Assembly: GCA_963752695.1 (NCBI GenBank)
Contig: CAVVZB010000003.1
Location: 186,001 to 250,000 of the forward strand
Length of the DNA stretch: 64,000 nucleotides
Reading direction: 5' to 3'
DNA from: Bog-113 sp963752695
GTDB taxonomy: Bacteria > Acidobacteriota > Terriglobia > Bryobacterales > Bryobacteraceae
The position numbers were made by a program, and so were the translations under genes. Shown here in pieces: positions 44,568-51,455 of the stretch. The notes under the pieces are model-generated. The model ran no database searches and was not told the DNA's origin. It was given only the letters and a program-made list of their open reading frames with translations. Every line of letters begins with the position of its first letter. Position 1 is the stretch's first letter.

Positions 44568-45469
44568 TCTGCGGCGCGCTCATTATCGATAAGCCCCAGG
44601 GTTGGACGTCGCACGATGTGGTCAATAAGATCCGGCGCGTTCTGGGGGAACGTTCGGTCGGACACTTGGGCACCCTCGATCCGCTGGCGACCGGAGTCCT
44701 GCCCTTGCTCGTCGGACCGGCCACGCGCTTGGCGAAGTTCTACGGCCAAGCGGACAAAGTTTATGAGGCCCGCGTTCGATTCGGCTTTGCTACCGATACC
44801 TACGATGCCGAAGGTGCGCCTACCACGCCCGAAGTCCCCGTCCACTTGAGTCCGGATGACCTCGAAGCCGCGCTCTCCCGTTTCCGCGGCGTCATCCAAC
44901 AAACACCTCCGCAATTCTCGGCCAAAAAAGTGGCCGGAGTACCCGCTTACAAACTGGCCCGCAAAAACCAAACCGTCGTGCTGGCGCCGGTGGCCGTCAC
45001 CATTCATGCACTCGAACTGATCGAGCTCGCGGCCGATTCCGCGGTGCTCCGCGTTCACTGCGGGAGCGGCACGTATATCCGCTCGCTCGCCCACGATCTC
45101 GGATTAGCACTGGGCTGCGGCGCCCATGTGAGTGCGCTTCGCCGCACAAGGTCGGGCGGTTTCGATATCGCCCAGGCCCATACCCCCGCTCAGCTCGAAC
45201 AGATGAAGAGCGAGGGCGTCTTGCCATCCGCGATCATCGCGCCCAGCGTTCTTCTACCCCAACTGCCCATCCACGTTATCGATGCCGCGACTGCCACACA
45301 GATCCGCATGGGCCGCAATTTTCACACCTCTCCGTTTCGCTCTCCTTCCGGAGCGCTGCTGATCAAAGCGGTGGACGAAGAGGACACCCTCGTAGCGATT
45401 GCCGAGGCCGTGCTGCCCAACCTCTATCACCCGGCAGTCGTCTTCCCAGCCGTACCGGGCCCGGCTTAA
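44564..45469 (+). CDS. truB: tRNA pseudouridine(55) synthase TruB
   Basis: TruB makes pseudouridine 55 in the T-arm of all tRNAs. The catalytic Asp is in HLGTLDPLATGVLP and the conserved lead GALIIDKPQGWTSHDVVNKIRR is complete. That lead starts at CTG 44564, which shares four bases with the upstream stop as CTGA; upstream in frame a TGA lies only nine bases before, and downstream the first standard start (GTG 44618) would cut off the conserved motif. So CTG initiation is strongly suggested. Length 301 residues. The gene sits behind glycan genes and not with rbfA/infB, its usual neighbours. TTAA overlap with the convergent regulator. Confidence 0.95.
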   Translation: MICGALIIDKPQGWTSHDVVNKIRRVLGERSVGHLGTLDPLATGVLPLLVGPATRLAKFYGQADKVYEARVRFGFATDTYDAEGAPTTPEVPVHLSPDDLEAALSRFRGVIQQTPPQFSAKKVAGVPAYKLARKNQTVVLAPVAVTIHALELIELAADSAVLRVHCGSGTYIRSLAHDLGLALGCGAHVSALRRTRSGGFDIAQAHTPAQLEQMKSEGVLPSAIIAPSVLLPQLPIHVIDAATATQIRMGRNFHTSPFRSPSGALLIKAVDEEDTLVAIAEAVLPNLYHPAVVFPAVPGPA

Positions 45470-46128
45470 GACGCGAGCGCTTCCAGCCGCACGATCTTCT
45501 TTTGAAACGCATAACGAACAAGTTGCGCTTTGTTGTGAATTCCGAGCTTCCGCATCAGGTTGAACTTATGCGCCTCCACTGTCTTGGCGCTCACGTTCAG
45601 CACCTCCGCGCACTCTTTCACCGAATTGCCTTCGGCCAGAAGCTTGATCACTTCCCGCTCACGCGTGGTCAAGACCGATGCCGTCGTTGGGTCGCCCTTC
45701 TTGCGTTCGCGCCAGCCATCCAGAAATCGCGACAGCGCTGGCTCCGTCAGGTACCGGCCCCCTTTGGCCACCAGGCGAATGGCCCTCGCCAGATCGGGAC
45801 CTGTTGTATCGCGGGACAGAAACCCTGCCGCGCCCGAGTGCATGCAATCGAACAGCGCGTCTTCATCTTCGTTCAACGACAAAAACAGAACTTTGCTCGC
45901 CGGACGCACACGCGCAATCTCCCGCGCGGCTTCCAGCGGATTCGGCCCTGCCATTCCGGCCTCGATCAACACCACGTCGGGCGTCATAGCTTCTACCAGG
46001 CGCGGCGCATCGCCCGCGCTCTCGCTCTCCCCCACCACCGCCAGATCGCTTTCTTCATCCAGCAGAGACCTTAACGCCTCCCGGAACAACGGAAGCGAAT
46101 GCACCAGCAGGACCCGAATTCCAGTCAT
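45466..46128 (-). CDS. Atypical LuxR-family regulator with degenerate receiver
   Basis: A 220-residue NarL/FixJ-type protein. The N-terminal receiver domain keeps the fold but not the chemistry: the acidic pair is His10-Ser11 (VLLVHSLPLF where VLIVDDHPLF is usual), the phospho-acceptor Asp is Glu56 (DVVLIEAGM), the Thr is Ser84 and the Lys is Arg106 (GAAGFLSRD). The C-terminal HTH is intact: TTREREVIKLLAEGNSVKECAEVLNVSAKTVEAHKFNLMRKLGIHNKAQLVRYA. It is therefore an atypical, probably phosphorylation-independent regulator. No sensor kinase is adjacent. Confidence 0.9.
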   Translation of the reverse strand: MTGIRVLLVHSLPLFREALRSLLDEESDLAVVGESESAGDAPRLVEAMTPDVVLIEAGMAGPNPLEAAREIARVRPASKVLFLSLNEDEDALFDCMHSGAAGFLSRDTTGPDLARAIRLVAKGGRYLTEPALSRFLDGWRERKKGDPTTASVLTTREREVIKLLAEGNSVKECAEVLNVSAKTVEAHKFNLMRKLGIHNKAQLVRYAFQKKIVRLEALAS

Positions 46129-46241
46129 AAATAGCTCCTGGTGGTCAATCGGAGGAACCTTCGGCGAACTTTAGGGTGCTAGCGATTAGGTCCACCAAGC
46201 GCGACCTACTTTACTTCGTAAGATTAATAATCGGCAACACC

Positions 46242-46800
46242 TTACGGCTTGAAAGTTCCGTCTCCGTTACCGATTAACACCGCGAAGCCTGTCAGCGTAC
46301 CAGCTATCAAGTCAATCGTTCCGTCGCCATCGATGTTCGCCGCATTCAAAGTATTTGCCGGGTAGCCAATTTCCATCGAGGGGACTAAAATGCCGGTCTT
46401 GAGGTAGCCATCTCCTCCTCTCCCTGTAAACAGCCAAATCCCGCTCTCTGCTTGCGTGCCCACATCGATAATGCCGTCGCCGCTAAAATCCGCTAAGACG
46501 ATGGAATCGAAAAACCTGTCTGAGCCCGCCTGGTAGAAAAACTGATCGCTGAAATGTGCCATCGCCGTTTCCGAAACTGACCGCGATGCCAAACGGCCCG
46601 TTGTTGCCATTGGTGGCACCGCTGAAAACGAGGTCAGTTCGTCCATCATTGTTGAGATCGGGCCAGCGTATGCGGCACCGTTTATCGGCTGCGATGGGGC
46701 CCCTCAGCGAAACTTGCCGTTTCCGTTCCCTAGGAGCACAAACCCAGCGCTGACAAGGTCGGGAACACCGGCGCCGTTAAAGTCGGCTAAGACGCCGCGC
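46242..46800 (-). pseudogene. FG-GAP/VCBS-repeat protein pseudogene, frameshifted
   Basis: On the minus strand three pieces of FG-GAP/VCBS-repeat sequence lie in order in different frames. Piece one (about 46800-46715) reads VLADFNGAGVPDLVSAGFVLLGNGNGKF then stop. Piece two (about 46680-46560) reads RWPDLNNDGRTDLVFSGATNG and FGIAVSFGNGDGTF. Piece three (about 46560-46242) reads VLADFSGDGIIDVGTQAESGIWLF, AANIDGDGTIDLIAGTLTGF and LIGNGDGTFKP then stop. The intact parent would be a secreted integrin-like propeller. At least two frameshifts separate these. No signal peptide is left upstream, so the 5' end is lost. Confidence 0.78.
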
Positions 46801-46851
46801 TCACAAAGTTGAAGTATGCGACAACGTGTGATAAGAAGCCGCCCGCCGACC

Positions 46852-47871
46852 TTACCCCGCCACGTCCCCGATGTACTGCACCTCTTCTTCCAGCGGAATG
46901 CCGAACCGCTCCCCGATTCGCTTCTTCAACTCGCCAATCAGTCCCACCAAATCGCGCGCCGTTCCCGACCCAGCGTTGTAAATCAGATTGGCGTGATAAT
47001 CGGCCACCTGAATATCGCCAGCCCGCAAGCCTTTCGCCCCCACCTGCTCCAGAAACCACGCCGAGGGAACCTTGCCTTCCCGCACCACTCCCTCCGGCAG
47101 CATCTGTTGCACGCGCGCAGGTAACTCCGCCCAAAGAAAATTCTTGAAGATGCTCCCCGCGCACTTCATCGACGGCGGATACTTGGCATTCCGAACCCGC
47201 AAGATATCATCCGCAATGGCCTGTAACTCCGCGGCTTCGCCGGCCCCGAGCGTCAGCGCGCAACTCAGAATCACCCACTCTTTTTTCCGCTTGAAAATGC
47301 TCTCCCGATAGCGAAACTCGCAAGCGGCGTTATCGAAATGCCGAATCTCCGCTCCATCGAAAAACGTGACCTGGGTAATGCGTTCCGCGATCGAATGCCC
47401 GTAAGCTCCCGCGTTGCCGTAAACAGCTCCGCCCACCCAGCCGGGGATTCCCGTCATCGTCTCCAAACCCTTCAGGCCTAATGCCACTGTCAGATCCACC
47501 AGGCTTTGCAGCACCGCACCCGCTTCCGCCACAACCTCGCCGCCGCCGTTCCTGCGGACAATCGCGTTTCCTGCAAACTGCAGCACCACTCCCCGAAAAC
47601 CCGCGTCGGCGACAATCAGATTGCTGCCGCCTCCGATCACCACCCACGCCGCCCCGCTTTTCCGCGTTCGCCGCACGGCTTCCACAAATCCATCGGTGGT
47701 TCTTGCAATCAGTAGCACATCAGCCGCGCCCCCGATCCCGAATCGCGTATGCCCCGCCAGCGGCTCGTCAACACGCAATTCCACGCCTGCCACCGGAGAC
47801 GCCCGGAACTGCCGCACCAGCTCTTCCACCTGATTCACCCTGTGCACCTTGTGCTTCATTATAGGAATCAC
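46852..47871 (-). CDS. murB: UDP-N-acetylmuramate dehydrogenase
   Basis: MurB reduces UDP-GlcNAc-enolpyruvate to UDP-MurNAc with FAD and NADPH, in the cytoplasm. FAD site VVIGGGSNLIVADAGFRGVVL, TGIPGWVGGAVYGNAGAYG, the catalytic Ser in KCAGSIFKNF, and YHANLIYN are clear; this is the type II (with short or absent middle loop) pattern. 339 residues as given, but the start is uncertain: GTG 47871 lies 6 bases from the divergent DUF2461 gene, and ATG 47859 (MKHKVHRVNQ) leaves a better ribosome-site distance. murB stands apart from the mur operon here. Confidence 0.95.
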   Translation of the reverse strand: MIPIMKHKVHRVNQVEELVRQFRASPVAGVELRVDEPLAGHTRFGIGGAADVLLIARTTDGFVEAVRRTRKSGAAWVVIGGGSNLIVADAGFRGVVLQFAGNAIVRRNGGGEVVAEAGAVLQSLVDLTVALGLKGLETMTGIPGWVGGAVYGNAGAYGHSIAERITQVTFFDGAEIRHFDNAACEFRYRESIFKRKKEWVILSCALTLGAGEAAELQAIADDILRVRNAKYPPSMKCAGSIFKNFLWAELPARVQQMLPEGVVREGKVPSAWFLEQVGAKGLRAGDIQVADYHANLIYNAGSGTARDLVGLIGELKKRIGERFGIPLEEEVQYIGDVAG

Positions 47872-47877
47872 ACTCCT

Positions 47878-48600
47878 ATGGCGAGTTCGTTTCCCGGCTT
47901 CTCTCCCGAAGCACTGAAGTTCCTACGCGCGCTCAAGAAAAATAACGACCGCGAATGGTTCCAGGCCCGCAAAGACACCTTCGATCAGGTGCTGCGCCTG
48001 CCGATGTTGGACCTGCTCGCCGGCATCAATGACGACCTTATGAAGTTCGCGCCCGATTATGTTTTGGAGCCAGCCAAAGCCATCTTCCGCATCTATCGCG
48101 ACACGCGCTTCAGCAAAGACAAAACACCCTACAAGACTCATCTGGCCGCCGTCTTCAGCCACCGCGTCATGCCTCGCAATCGCGGTGCCGGGTTCTATTT
48201 CCAAGTCGCGGCCGATAAGGTCGGCATCGGCGGCGGTATCTACGCTCCGCCTCCCGATTTACTCCGGCGCATCCGCGCGCACATCGCCGAAAACTATCCT
48301 CTGTATGAGAAAGCCATCCGCGACGTCAACAACAAAAAAATCGCCGGCAAGTTTGAAAATCAACCGCTTTCCCGCCTTCCCAAGGGTATCGACGCTTCCC
48401 ATCCCGCGCAGGAACTTCTGAAAAGCCGCAGCCTATTTTTCTACGCCGAGCTTCCACCCGAGACCATGCTCCAGCCTGAGTTTCAGAAGGAAGTCTCCAG
48501 CCGGTTCCGCGCCATTTCGAAGTTCGTCGAGCTGGTCGATACACCCATCGTTGGAGCCCGCGCCGCCGACGCCAAAAAGTTCAGCCTCACCGGCTTGTAA
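47878..48600 (+). CDS. DUF2461 family protein
   Basis: A 240-residue protein of the DUF2461/TIGR02453 family, recognised by FSPEALKFLRALKKNNDREWFQARKDTFD, IFRIYRDTRFSKDKTPYKTH, GFYFQVAADKVGIGGGIYAPPPDLLRRIR and the C-terminal FFYAELPPETML. Its function is unknown. I start it at ATG 47878, since the frame upstream mirrors murB. It is divergent from murB with almost no space between them. Confidence 0.9.
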   Translation: MASSFPGFSPEALKFLRALKKNNDREWFQARKDTFDQVLRLPMLDLLAGINDDLMKFAPDYVLEPAKAIFRIYRDTRFSKDKTPYKTHLAAVFSHRVMPRNRGAGFYFQVAADKVGIGGGIYAPPPDLLRRIRAHIAENYPLYEKAIRDVNNKKIAGKFENQPLSRLPKGIDASHPAQELLKSRSLFFYAELPPETMLQPEFQKEVSSRFRAISKFVELVDTPIVGARAADAKKFSLTGL

Positions 48601-48604
48601 CGCT

Positions 48605-48633
48605 CGATTGTTACCCTGCGCGATTGTTACCCT
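48605..48633. repeat. 13-bp direct repeat between two plus-strand genes
   Basis: CGATTGTTACCCT occurs at 48605-48617 and 48621-48633, 16 bases apart, in the 48-base gap before the alpha/beta hydrolase gene. Could be a tandem regulator site or a slippage duplication. Confidence 0.55.
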
Positions 48634-48648
48634 AAAGTCTCGGGAATC

Positions 48649-49701
48649 ATGATTCGCAACTGGTACGCGCGCCGCATGGAGGCGTGGGAAAACGATCTCT
48701 GCAGCCGCGCCACGAACCGCATCGTGCGCCCTTTCGAATGGGGTCTCGATTGGGTTGCCCGCTGGCCGGAAGCCGCGCGCCTGCCCCGTAATGGGCACGA
48801 CCCCGAAGCCTACCTGGTCGAACTCAACCGCCTCATCCTGCGCGATAGCGAAGCCTTCTTCCACTACCGCAAGCCGCACGTGTTTCACTTCCATGGCGAT
48901 CATGTCTCGTTCCCCTCGCCGATTCAAACGCCCTATCCCGAAAACAACACCGTGCATTTGCGCTACTTCCCCGCGGAGTCGCGTGGTGGACGCGTGCGTA
49001 AGGCAGTGATCGTTCTCCCGCATTGGAACTCGTCCCCGGAGCAGCATGTGGCGCTCTGCCGTGGCTTCCAGAAGCTCGGAATCTCTTCGGTGCGCCTCAG
49101 CCTTCCCTATCACGACCGCCGCATGCCCGCCGAACTCCAACGCGCCGACTATGCCGTTTCGTCCAACATCGGCCGCACCCTCGACGCCTCGCGGCAGGCC
49201 ATCGTCGACGTGCGCGCCTCGCTCGATTGGCTCGAAACGCGCGGTTACGAGCGTTTCGCTGTCGTCGGCACCAGTCTTGGCAGTGCGTACGCCTTCATGG
49301 CCAGTGCCCATGACGAACGCCTGCTCGTGAACGTCTTCAATCACTGCTCGGCTTACTTTGCCGATGTCATTTGGACCGGGCTGTCCACCATGCACATCAA
49401 GCAGAGCCTGGAGAACAACATTACGCTTGAGCGTTTGCGCACTGTCTGGGACGCCCTCAACCCCTCGCATTACATGGATAAGTACGCGGCCCAGCCTCGC
49501 AAGAAAAGCCTGTTCATCTACACGCGCTACGATACGACGTTCCTGCCCGAATTCTCCGAAGTCGCCGTCGATCACATTCGCCAGCGCGGCCTCGATCATC
49601 GCGTCGTCGTCCTGCCTTGCGGCCACTACACCATGGGCGAATCCCCGTTCAAGTTCATCGACGGCTATCACATCTGTTCGTTCATCAAGCGCAACCTATG
49701 A
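48649..49701 (+). CDS. Alpha/beta hydrolase, ABHD18-like
   Basis: A 350-residue alpha/beta-hydrolase of the ABHD18/PF09752 kind: VIVLPHWNSSPEQHVALCRGF for the oxyanion strand and YERFAVVGTSLGSAYAFMAS for the nucleophile elbow (GTSLGS), with a possible acid in FIYTRYDTTFLPEF and His in VVLPCGHYTMGES. The N-terminal 90 residues form a helical cap (ARRMEAWENDLCSRATNRIVRPFEWG). No signal peptide. Substrate unknown. Its TGA overlaps ATG 49698 of a 42-codon ORF in ATGA. Confidence 0.85.
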   Translation: MIRNWYARRMEAWENDLCSRATNRIVRPFEWGLDWVARWPEAARLPRNGHDPEAYLVELNRLILRDSEAFFHYRKPHVFHFHGDHVSFPSPIQTPYPENNTVHLRYFPAESRGGRVRKAVIVLPHWNSSPEQHVALCRGFQKLGISSVRLSLPYHDRRMPAELQRADYAVSSNIGRTLDASRQAIVDVRASLDWLETRGYERFAVVGTSLGSAYAFMASAHDERLLVNVFNHCSAYFADVIWTGLSTMHIKQSLENNITLERLRTVWDALNPSHYMDKYAAQPRKKSLFIYTRYDTTFLPEFSEVAVDHIRQRGLDHRVVVLPCGHYTMGESPFKFIDGYHICSFIKRNL

Positions 49702-49826
49702 TTCTCTCGGTTGTCTTCGGCATCGCGTTATGGTGGATCGCCGCTGCACAGCACCCCGTTTCCTTTCCCGCCTCGGACGGAGCGCTTGAGATCGTTCAAT
49801 TTCTATCGGCTCAAGCCGGTACGTAA
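49698..49826 (+). CDS. Possible 42-residue membrane peptide
   Basis: The ATG shares four bases with the stop of the alpha/beta hydrolase, and the ORF runs MILSVVFGIALWWIAAAQ followed by a hydrophilic tail that ends QFLSAQAGT. One hydrophobic segment suits a small membrane peptide. The last 16 bases overlap the convergent Tat-isomerase gene. Coupling and hydrophobicity are the only support. Confidence 0.3.
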   Translation: MILSVVFGIALWWIAAAQHPVSFPASDGALEIVQFLSAQAGT

Positions 49827-50779
49827 TTCCTCAAATACCGGTGCCCCACACGGAATCCGTTCTTATAGTCCTCGGTGAACTCCGCCGTGGGCGGCATCGC
49901 CCCATATAAGTCATCCTCGTGCTCGATGTTCATCGCTCCGGTGTAGCTGTGATCCTCTAACACCGTGAAGAACGCCGGCCAATCAATCGATCCATTCCCC
50001 GGAATCCGGTACCGCCACCAATCCTTTCCGTCGAACGGGGAGATCCCAACCTTCTTCAGCGTCGGCCAATCGATCTCCGTATCCTTCAGATGCACGTCAT
50101 AGATCTTGTCCGCGTAATCGCGCGCTGTCTGGATCGGGTCCATGAATAATCGCACCAGGTGGGACGGATCGTACTGCAAGCCCACATACGGCGAGTTGCC
50201 GAACGCTCCAAACAGCGCATCGTAGCCCTGCGGTCCGGTCGCCACGTTCGGTCCGTCCGGCCATGGCTCCCACAGAATGCGTACTTTATTCTGCTGACAA
50301 ACCGGGAAATAAACCGTTTCGTAAACACGCACAATCTCGGCAACCTGATCCTTCAAATGCTTACCGCGCATTGTCCCGGAAGCCGTGCCAACATACGGCG
50401 CGCCCACCTTCCCGGCCATCTGAATCACTTTCACGAAGTAATCGTTGGTGTGCTTGCGCTCGGCAGGGTCGGACGCAATGTGATTGATCGTCGAACCGAC
50501 CACCGACAGATAAACGCCCGATTGCTGGAAGGTTGTACGCACCTGCTCCAACCGCTCGTCAGTCACATGATTGGCATCCAGCGCGCCCTTCTCATGAGCC
50601 CAAATGCCCATGCTGGTGAACCCTTCCGTCTTTGCGAACTCGACATTGGCGGGCGTGAACTCGCCCAAGATGCCGAGCTTTGGCCGCCAGGAACGTTTCG
50701 CCCCTGTTAGTGCCGCCGCGGACGTTGCAGCAGCCACGCCAGCCAGTAAACTTCTACGAGTAAATTCATTCATGGGCAT
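49811..50779 (-). CDS. Tat-exported sugar phosphate isomerase/epimerase-like protein
   Basis: A 322-residue xylose-isomerase-like TIM-barrel protein. The N-terminus is a twin-arginine signal (TRRSLLAGVAAATSAAALTG). Barrel strands include KLGILGEFTPANVEF, GVYLSVVGSTI, VRILWEPWPDGP, YVGLQYDPSHLVRL, YDVHLKDTEIDW and AMNIEHEDDL, giving the acidic and His metal ligands. These secreted barrel proteins are abundant in Acidobacteria and act on unknown sugars. Start could also be ATG 50773 (MNEFTRRSLL). Confidence 0.88.
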   Translation of the reverse strand: MPMNEFTRRSLLAGVAAATSAAALTGAKRSWRPKLGILGEFTPANVEFAKTEGFTSMGIWAHEKGALDANHVTDERLEQVRTTFQQSGVYLSVVGSTINHIASDPAERKHTNDYFVKVIQMAGKVGAPYVGTASGTMRGKHLKDQVAEIVRVYETVYFPVCQQNKVRILWEPWPDGPNVATGPQGYDALFGAFGNSPYVGLQYDPSHLVRLFMDPIQTARDYADKIYDVHLKDTEIDWPTLKKVGISPFDGKDWWRYRIPGNGSIDWPAFFTVLEDHSYTGAMNIEHEDDLYGAMPPTAEFTEDYKNGFRVGHRYLRNYVPA

Positions 50780-50807
50780 TGGAGAATGCCAGAATTATAG
50801 CGCTCAG

Positions 50808-51455
50808 ATGAAATCGCGATCCCTAACGCCCGAAATCATGGATCAGCCGCATCCCTCGGCAGAGGTCACCCGCAAGTTTCATCGTGATCTCGCCCTGATT
50901 CACCGCCTGATGGGCAACTGGAACCAGATCATCGATCGCCTTGCTTCTGATCCCAGCCTGCGCAGTGTCATCGACATCGGTTGCGGTGATGGTGAACTGC
51001 TTCGGCAGATTCGCCGCCGCTCGGGCATCTCGCAAGTAACCGGTGTCGATCTGAAACCGCCTGCGTGCGTCATCCCCGATATCCCGATCGTTCTCGCCGA
51101 CGCCACGCACGACCTGCTACCGCCTGCCGACGCCGCTGTGTGCGTCATGATGCTGCATCACCTGACCGAGTCCCAAATCATCGCCTTGATCCGCAATGTG
51201 GGCCGATCCGCGCGCCGCTTTCTCTGCCTGGATCTGGTGCGCCACCCGCTACCGCTTGCGCTGTATACAGTGTTCTTGTGCCCGCTGCTCAGCCGAGTGG
51301 GTGCCGCCGATGGCCGCCAGTCCATCAGGCGAGCTCTTACCGGCCCGGAACTGCATGCGCTAGTCGAACAGGCCCTAGCTGAAAGCGGCGCGACTTTTAA
51401 TCACTGGGTCTCCCCTGTGTACGCCCGCCAGGTGATCGATATCCGCTGGCCTTAA
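50808..51455 (+). CDS. Class I SAM methyltransferase
   Basis: A 215-residue methyltransferase. The start is ATG 50808, free of the divergent isomerase-like gene. SAM motifs: VIDIGCGDGELLRQIRRRSG, VTGVDLKP, and VCVMMLHHLTESQIIALIRNVGRSARRFLCLDL. The C-terminus reads YARQVIDIRWP. Resembles enzymes linked to lipid or polyketide pathways, where the gene often neighbours a type III PKS, but no such gene is here. It is convergent with the S1 gene, the two stops overlapping as TTAA. Confidence 0.85.
   Translation: MKSRSLTPEIMDQPHPSAEVTRKFHRDLALIHRLMGNWNQIIDRLASDPSLRSVIDIGCGDGELLRQIRRRSGISQVTGVDLKPPACVIPDIPIVLADATHDLLPPADAAVCVMMLHHLTESQIIALIRNVGRSARRFLCLDLVRHPLPLALYTVFLCPLLSRVGAADGRQSIRRALTGPELHALVEQALAESGATFNHWVSPVYARQVIDIRWP

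Noticed and set aside
48433..49671. Minus-strand ORF of 412 codons
   Set aside because: It is antisense to the ABHD18-like gene, whose nucleophile elbow and start are clear.
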